Assembly: GCA_934661765.1 (NCBI GenBank)
Contig: CAKUJT010000017.1
Location: 1 to 31,989 of the forward strand
Direction: 5' to 3'
Source of the DNA: an uncultured Senegalimassilia sp.
GTDB taxonomy: Bacteria; Actinomycetota; Coriobacteriia; Coriobacteriales; Eggerthellaceae
Length of the DNA: 31,989 bases
Below are positions 28,482 to 31,989 of the stretch, piece by piece. Each line of letters begins with the position of its first letter. The stretch's first letter is position 1. Position numbers and translations under genes: made by a program. Under the pieces are notes generated by a model that made no database searches, was not told the DNA's origin, and saw only the letters and a list, made by a program, of their open reading frames with translations.

Positions 28482-28967
28482 ATGAGAATTTATTATGAAG
28501 TTGTTGGAGAATCTTTCTACCGACAAAACATACAAATGCTTGGAGACAGAAATACGAAATACGATATTCCCAATGCTAAGCTGCAACAAATTGCTGCTGG
28601 CACAGTAGTATATGAATATTATTTTAATAATCTATATCCTCAAATTTTCGCAGAGCCGAATAATCCACACGATCGAAATGCTTTAAGGGTAGATATTAAC
28701 GGTCTTACTGTCGGATACATATCAAGAGATGAAAATATAGAATGTGCAAATATTCTTAGCCATAGCAAATTCATAATGACAGCACGTATAAAGGGTGGCC
28801 GATCTAAAACCGTTTCATCGACAAATATTATTCTAAATGAATACGATTTTAGAGTCACGCTATGTGTAGATATTTCATCCAGTAATTATACACCTTCCCA
28901 AGGGAATACGTTTGATCTAAAATCAAACGTAAAAAACTGGATAAAAAGCAAACTTTCTCACCTATAA
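28482..28967 (+). CDS. HIRAN-domain protein
   Basis: In this 161-residue protein the HIRAN domain covers about residues 4-100: YYEVVGESFYRQNIQML at the N-terminus, AEPNNPHDRNALRVDINGLTVGYISRDEN in the middle. HIRAN domains bind single-stranded or 3' DNA ends in HLTF/Rad5-type helicases; in bacteria stand-alone versions occur in phages and mobile elements. A role in sensing damaged or phage DNA is inferred. The gene is AT-rich and lies between the immunity genes and the AbiF-like unit. The C-terminal 60 residues have no recognised domain. Confidence 0.82.
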   Translation: MRIYYEVVGESFYRQNIQMLGDRNTKYDIPNAKLQQIAAGTVVYEYYFNNLYPQIFAEPNNPHDRNALRVDINGLTVGYISRDENIECANILSHSKFIMTARIKGGRSKTVSSTNIILNEYDFRVTLCVDISSSNYTPSQGNTFDLKSNVKNWIKSKLSHL

Positions 28968-28971
28968 ATAA

Positions 28972-29034
28972 AGCGGTGGCATCTCTGTAATAAATGTTGA
29001 TATTATATAAATCGTACTACATATAGACACCGCT
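28972..29034 (+). repeat. Long hairpin after the HIRAN gene
   Basis: AGCGGTG (28972-28978) and CACCGCT (29028-29034) are perfect inverted repeats flanking 49 bases that can form inner AT-rich hairpins. CATCATTTTGTT follows, so this may be the terminator of the lysogeny operon, separating it from the promoter at 29108. The interval 28968-29224 holds no protein gene. Confidence 0.5.
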
Positions 29035-29107
29035 CATCATTTTGTTACTATATACAGAACGCATCAGCAAAAATTATAGAATTTCACAATTTTTTAACGA
29101 AGAATAC

Positions 29108-29135
29108 TTGACAGGACCGTTGCGTATACTATAAA
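29108..29135 (+). promoter_or_regulatory. Strong promoter of the ncRNA/AbiF-like unit
   Basis: TTGACA (29108-29113), a 16-bp spacer and TATAAA (29130-29135), preceded by an A/T-rich stretch that could act as an UP element. A perfect 12-bp palindrome, CACTAATTAGTG (29140-29151), covers the predicted start and may be an operator. Confidence 0.75.
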
Positions 29136-29141
29136 ATATCA

Positions 29142-29212
29142 CTAATTAGTGAATGGCTGCTGTGCGGCCGCAAAAGGGTCTTGGAACTTGTGTTCTGAGA
29201 CCCTTTTTGCTT
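29142..29212 (+). ncRNA. Structured leader RNA with intrinsic terminator, upstream of AbiF-like gene
   Basis: The predicted transcript starts near 29142 and contains two hairpins. The first is GGCTGC (29155-29160) with GCGGCC (29164-29169), loop TGT. The second is a 16-bp stem (29172-29187 with 29192-29207) with a four-base loop, containing GGGTC and GACCC and ending TTTTTGCTTTT. The second is a textbook intrinsic terminator, so most transcripts should stop as an RNA of about 65-70 nt before the AGGAGA at 29215. Abi_2/AbiF genes are known to be associated with a conserved structured RNA. This one is a candidate member or a variant; I cannot align it to a model. Confidence 0.65.
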
Positions 29213-29224
29213 TTAGGAGAAACT

Positions 29225-30286
29225 ATGGAACATATTATTTATACGACACCAGAAGAACAAGTGAAAAAACTAAAGTCTCAAAATCTTATCGTTGATGATG
29301 AAGATCGCGCTATTAAGATTCTCTATACATATGGTTATTCCAATTTGATCAAAAGCTATCGAGAGCCGTATATCATTAGATTGGATAATTCCATCTCTTA
29401 TCGTTCTGGTGTAACATTTGACCAGATTTTTTCGCTGTATATGCTTGATAAGAATCTGAGGAATGCTGTGATTGCATCAATGCTCGATTTAGAAGAACAT
29501 ATTAAAGAACAAGCCTCTGATGTGGTCGCAACTTCTTTTGGAATCCATCCAGATGAATACTTGGGATATAGAAATTTCCGAAACAAGCGAAAAAGAAAGG
29601 AACGTTTCGCCCTTCCCAATATATTGAAAACTATGCGAAAAACACTAGATACTGATAAGGATCCTATCCACCATTACAACACGATGCATGGAATAGTTCC
29701 CCCTTGGATTTTGTTCAAGAGTGTTTACTTTAGCACTATCATCAACTATATAGATCAATTTAAGAAAAAAGAACAAATCCAACTGGCACACAAACTATAT
29801 AATACGTCAACACTCAAAATTGATGAATCACAAGCGGTAAACCTAATGATGGATACTCTTTACCTTGCTTCAGACTATAGAAATTTAGCTGCACACGGCG
29901 GGAGAATATACAATTATGCTAGTAGAAACAGATTGCGAATTGATGATATGCTTGCTGATTCCAGCCCGTTATCAAATGCGGGGCTTAATCAATTACTTAT
30001 AGCATTAGGTTTTCTTAGCTATGGTGCCCCTGCTAAGCACTTACAAAATATTTTGCATCACCAATTAAGTCGGCATTGCAATCGTTATCCTCAAGACATA
30101 ACATATTTAGGCAAGACATTAAACATTGATATTGTTCAAAAGCCTGTTGTTTTTACATCAAATCATAGCAATAAATTTCATAAATTACCTTATTGTAGCG
30201 GGCTTAAAAATGCACAAGAAATGGATTACGAAGAAGCAAAATCTAAAGGTTATATTCCGTGCAAGCGGTGCGCGAAAAACAAGTAG
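29225..30286 (+). CDS. Abi_2 (AbiD/AbiF-like) HEPN protein with C-terminal Cys/His motif
   Basis: The 353-residue protein is an Abi_2-family protein. The N-terminal part has AIKILYTYGYSNLIKSYREPY and ITFDQ-like strands, then LDKNLRNAVIASMLDLEEHIKEQ, PPWILFKSVYFSTIINYIDQF and the HEPN catalytic motif DYRNLAAHGG (R219-x4-H224). After the HEPN region (about residue 310 onward) an extra segment, KFHKLPYCSGL...GYIPCKRC (H319, C324, C346, C349), looks like the small Ada-like metal-binding motif. Abi_2 proteins are RNA-cleaving toxins of abortive infection. AGGAGA before the ATG at 29225 sets the start; the in-frame ATG at 29153 lies inside the leader RNA and lacks a ribosome binding site. The AT-rich sequence suggests transfer. 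Confidence 0.88.
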   Translation: MEHIIYTTPEEQVKKLKSQNLIVDDEDRAIKILYTYGYSNLIKSYREPYIIRLDNSISYRSGVTFDQIFSLYMLDKNLRNAVIASMLDLEEHIKEQASDVVATSFGIHPDEYLGYRNFRNKRKRKERFALPNILKTMRKTLDTDKDPIHHYNTMHGIVPPWILFKSVYFSTIINYIDQFKKKEQIQLAHKLYNTSTLKIDESQAVNLMMDTLYLASDYRNLAAHGGRIYNYASRNRLRIDDMLADSSPLSNAGLNQLLIALGFLSYGAPAKHLQNILHHQLSRHCNRYPQDITYLGKTLNIDIVQKPVVFTSNHSNKFHKLPYCSGLKNAQEMDYEEAKSKGYIPCKRCAKNK

Positions 30287-30431
30287 TTCAAAAAAAGCCC
30301 TCGCCGAAGCAAGGGCATGGGCTTGATGATACAAGCCGAAACTCGCAATTTCATTGTATCATCACAGCCCTGAAAAATCAACATTCAGGGTATTTTTATA
30401 CCTATTTTTAGGATTTAAGGAGATGATACAT
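30287..30431. repeat. Hairpin-rich spacer between AbiF-like gene and integrase
   Basis: Three structures are visible. GCCCT/AGGGC flank ten bases right after the AbiF-like stop (from about 30297). A long hairpin has GATGATACAA (30325-30334) with TTGTATCATC (30354-30363), extended by GGGCT (30319) and AGCCC (30366). CCCTGAA/TTCAGGG (30368-30374, 30384-30390) is followed by TATTTTTATA, an intrinsic terminator. The first two compete with GGCTTG/CAAGCC pairing, so alternative folds are possible. Confidence 0.6.
30368..30399 (+). terminator. Intrinsic terminator before the integrase
   Basis: A 7-bp stem CCCTGAA/TTCAGGG with a nine-base loop, followed by TATTTTTATA. It would stop read-through from the AbiF-like gene and leave integrase expression to its own signals. 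Confidence 0.75.
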
Positions 30432-31989
30432 ATGACTATTGCATGGGCGTACTGCCGCTTCAGCAGCGATCACCAGAGAGAAGAATCCATCGACGCACAG
30501 ATCCGGGCAATCCGTGACTACTGCAGCCGTAACAGGATCACATTAGAAAAAATCTATCGTGATGAGGCAAGATCCGCTACAACTGATGATCGCCCATCTT
30601 TTCAGCAAATGTTTTCTGATATCAAAGAATATCCCTGTGACCTGGTAATCGTCCATAAGCTTGATCGGTTCAGCCGGGATCGTTATGACAGTGCATTCTA
30701 TAAAAGAAAGCTCAAAGAGCGCGGGATCCGTCTTGTGTCCGTTCTGGAAAACATCGACGGCAGTCCAGAGAGCATCATCCTGGAATCCGTTCTGGAAGGG
30801 ATGTCTGAATACTATTCCCGAAATCTGGCTAGAGAAGTTCAAAAAGGAAAAAAAGAAACTGCATATAAATGCCTTCATAACGGCGGCGTTCCTCCTATCG
30901 GCTACAGGGTCGATGAATCCGGAAAATATCACCTGGATCCCATAGAGTCCAAGTGGGTTATCAAGGCATATGAAATGAAGGCAGCTGGCCACAGCTATAT
31001 GGAAATCGCTACGTATTTGAATGGGATCGGTGCCCGGACCAGACGCGGCCAAGGTTTTACTAGAAACAGCTTCCATGATCTTTTCAAGAATGAAAAGTAC
31101 AAAGGCGTTTATGTATATAACCGGGCAGCTCCGAAAACTGCCGGAAAAAGGAACAACCATTTGAATAAATCAGATGATGATATTATCCGTATTGAGGGTG
31201 GAATCCCCCGGATTGTATCAGATGAATTATGGAATGAGGTGAATATGCAGATGAAGGATAGAACGATGAATGCCAGACATAAAGCAAAACGGACGTATTT
31301 ACTCTCCGGAATCATATACTGCGGAGAATGCGGCAGTCCCATGTCCGGAAATGCCAGAAGAGCTGGCCGGAATAAAACAGAATATATCACATATGACTGT
31401 AACCGCAGGCACAGAGAACGTACCTGCCGGGCAAAAGGGATCAATAAAAAGTACATCGAAGATCTGGTTGTCAGTCATCTGGAAAATGAGTTCTTCACAC
31501 CGGAAAATGTCCTGCAGCTTTCCCAGCGCATCTTTGACCTGCAAGCACAACGTAAAATGGAAATAACTCCGGAATTAGCAGCCCTGAAAGCCGAACTGGT
31601 ATCTAAACAAAAGGAAATGAACAATATTATTGATTCCATTAAAAAAGGCGGCTACAAAGACTGGATGGGAGATCTGGGTGATGAGATCAATGCTCGTATT
31701 AAATATCTGGAAGGGAAAATCCAATACAGTGAAAATATCCGGGAACGCCAGATGCTTTCACAGGAGCAGATTTATGATTACATTATGAAAGATGCGAATC
31801 TTACAGAAAAATCCCCGGAAGATTTAAAACAAATCGTACAGACTTATGTGGAAAAGGTCGTGGTATTCGCCGAAAAGATCGAAATACACTTAATAATAAA
31901 TAACCACAATCTAGGCGGTAAAAGCCACCCAGATTGTGGATACGATGGTGGAAGCGATGGGAATCGAACCCATGTCCGAAAGCATTTTC
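30432..31989 (+). CDS. int: Large serine integrase (open at window end)
   Basis: The frame is open for 519 codons to the window edge. The resolvase domain has AYCRFSSDHQREESIDAQ with catalytic Ser (S11), the LVIVHKLDRFSRDRYDSAFY helix and ILESVLEGMSEYYSRNLAREV. A recombinase domain and zinc ribbon (YCGECGSPM, then YDCNRRHRERTC) and a coiled coil follow. AAGGAG precedes the ATG. Large serine integrases insert phage DNA at a specific attB without host factors. Here the gene ends inside the attachment site. In this integrated form it reads through into ssrA antisense (GNRTHVRKHF); after excision it would instead read into the phage left end and stop at 304-306, giving about 531 residues. Confidence 0.95.
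   Translation, partial: MTIAWAYCRFSSDHQREESIDAQIRAIRDYCSRNRITLEKIYRDEARSATTDDRPSFQQMFSDIKEYPCDLVIVHKLDRFSRDRYDSAFYKRKLKERGIRLVSVLENIDGSPESIILESVLEGMSEYYSRNLAREVQKGKKETAYKCLHNGGVPPIGYRVDESGKYHLDPIESKWVIKAYEMKAAGHSYMEIATYLNGIGARTRRGQGFTRNSFHDLFKNEKYKGVYVYNRAAPKTAGKRNNHLNKSDDDIIRIEGGIPRIVSDELWNEVNMQMKDRTMNARHKAKRTYLLSGIIYCGECGSPMSGNARRAGRNKTEYITYDCNRRHRERTCRAKGINKKYIEDLVVSHLENEFFTPENVLQLSQRIFDLQAQRKMEITPELAALKAELVSKQKEMNNIIDSIKKGGYKDWMGDLGDEINARIKYLEGKIQYSENIRERQMLSQEQIYDYIMKDANLTEKSPEDLKQIVQTYVEKVVVFAEKIEIHLIINNHNLGGKSHPDCGYDGGSDGNRTHVRKHF
31845..31957 (+). repeat. Right copy of the junction direct repeat (attR side)
   Basis: It aligns to 124-236 over 113 bases without gaps and with six mismatches. 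It lies entirely within the integrase coding frame and ends with the 12 bases that are also the ssrA 3' end. It contains the hairpin CCACAATC/GATTGTGG, which on the minus strand, followed by TTATTTATTATT, resembles a terminator for ssrA. Confidence 0.92.
31946..31989 (-). ncRNA. ssrA: tmRNA (ssrA) 3' end, partial
   Basis: On the minus strand the sequence reads through a T-arm ATGGG-TTCGATT-CCCAT and the acceptor strand to TCGCTTCCACCA, the universal 3' end of tmRNA with an encoded CCA. The gene continues beyond the right edge. Integration leaves this copy complete at its 3' end, because the phage supplies the same 12 bases at the junction. ssrA is a frequent integration target of phages and islands. 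Confidence 0.88.

Larger units (their letters stand above)
236..31957. mobile_element. Integrated siphophage prophage, near complete
   Basis: The segment between the two direct-repeat junctions holds every module of a temperate siphophage: integrase, repressor/Cro switch, early genes, HUH Rep-like protein, late regulator, portal, terminase, capsid, connectors, tail and lysis genes. The right boundary is set by the point where phage sequence passes into the ssrA 3' end. The left boundary is set where the two repeats stop matching, after position 236. No clear separate small terminase, helicase loader, polymerase or recombinase was seen. No structural gene looks broken, so the element appears potentially functional; that is inference. 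The exact crossover base cannot be fixed because the repeats are identical for the 39 bases before the divergence point. Confidence 0.92.

Noticed and set aside
29153..29224. N-terminal extension of the AbiF-like protein starting at the ATG at 29153
   Set aside because: The extension would be translated through the two leader hairpins and the terminator and has no ribosome binding site. The ATG at 29225 has AGGAGA at the right distance.
30543..31160. Long minus-strand open frame of 205 codons inside the integrase
   Set aside because: It is antisense to well-recognised serine recombinase motifs and shows no start signal; a codon-bias shadow.
31946..31989. Possible tRNA gene at the right edge
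   Set aside because: The T-arm and CCA end fit a tRNA, but the acceptor strand TCGCTTCCACCA and the preceding sequence match the tmRNA 3' end better. The rest of the gene lies outside, so I call it ssrA with slightly reduced confidence.
1..31989. CRISPR array or insertion sequence
   Set aside because: No regularly spaced direct repeats and no transposase with terminal inverted repeats were seen; the only long direct repeat is the junction pair.

Overview
The window is an almost complete temperate siphophage prophage of about 31.7 kb, caught between its two attachment junctions. The bacterium is probably a Clostridia member, plausibly Lachnospiraceae. This is inferred from strong AGGAGG-type ribosome binding sites, the PcfJ/PcfK, DUF3102 and zinc-ribbon early genes, and the SPP1/HK97-like head genes; no host protein gene is present to confirm it. 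At the right edge (31946-31989, minus strand) is the 3' end of the host tmRNA gene ssrA. The prophage is inserted there, and its large serine integrase runs straight through the junction into ssrA antisense.

Layout. Positions 1-123 are unassigned flank. Positions 124-236 are a 113-bp copy of the integrase 3' end, repeated at 31845-31957. On the minus strand, from left to right, lie: lysis genes (330-1702); tail-tip accessory genes, including three tandem paralogues (1758-3739); baseplate, Gp37-like tail protein, Dit and tape measure (3752-8448); tail chaperones with a -1 frameshift site (8448-9079); tail tube and head-tail connectors (9088-11135); major capsid and scaffold (11169-12523); large terminase, in an unusual position (12596-13999); a MuF-type minor capsid protein fused to a tRNase-like toxin domain (14377-15621); portal (15614-16846); HNH nuclease (16986-17360); a late-regulator-like protein (17476-17898); a HUH Rep-like protein (17912-18709); DUF3102, PcfJ and PcfK (19033-21799); and about a dozen small early genes (21741-25668). 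The minus-strand genes read from a Cro-like gene at 26957 leftward.

On the plus strand, an Abi-alpha/DUF4393 gene (25729-26565) interrupts the early region. A divergent switch with palindromic operators (26973-27070) then controls the lysogeny operon: S24-type repressor, second HTH protein, ImmA-like protein and HIRAN protein (27086-28967). Next comes a promoter, a short structured RNA with an intrinsic terminator, and an Abi_2/AbiF-family HEPN protein (29108-30286). The integrase follows (30432 to the window end).

How it works together. The repressor/ImmA/Cro switch sets lysogeny. The integrase and ssrA site give integration, and the minus-strand operon gives replication, packaging, capsid, tail and lysis. 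The plus-strand genes are those expected to be active in the lysogen, and at least two of them look like defence or superinfection-exclusion cargo.

The most striking observations are: (i) the AbiF-like HEPN gene behind a compact ncRNA-terminator leader, resembling an RNA-protein toxin-antitoxin; (ii) an integrase whose C-terminus is rewritten by integration; (iii) a diverged second copy of the integrase 3' end that rebuilds an attP-like palindrome at the left junction; (iv) a capsid-toxin fusion followed by a consensus antisense promoter and hairpin; and (v) 9-nt poly-G tracts at the 3' ends of two tail paralogues.
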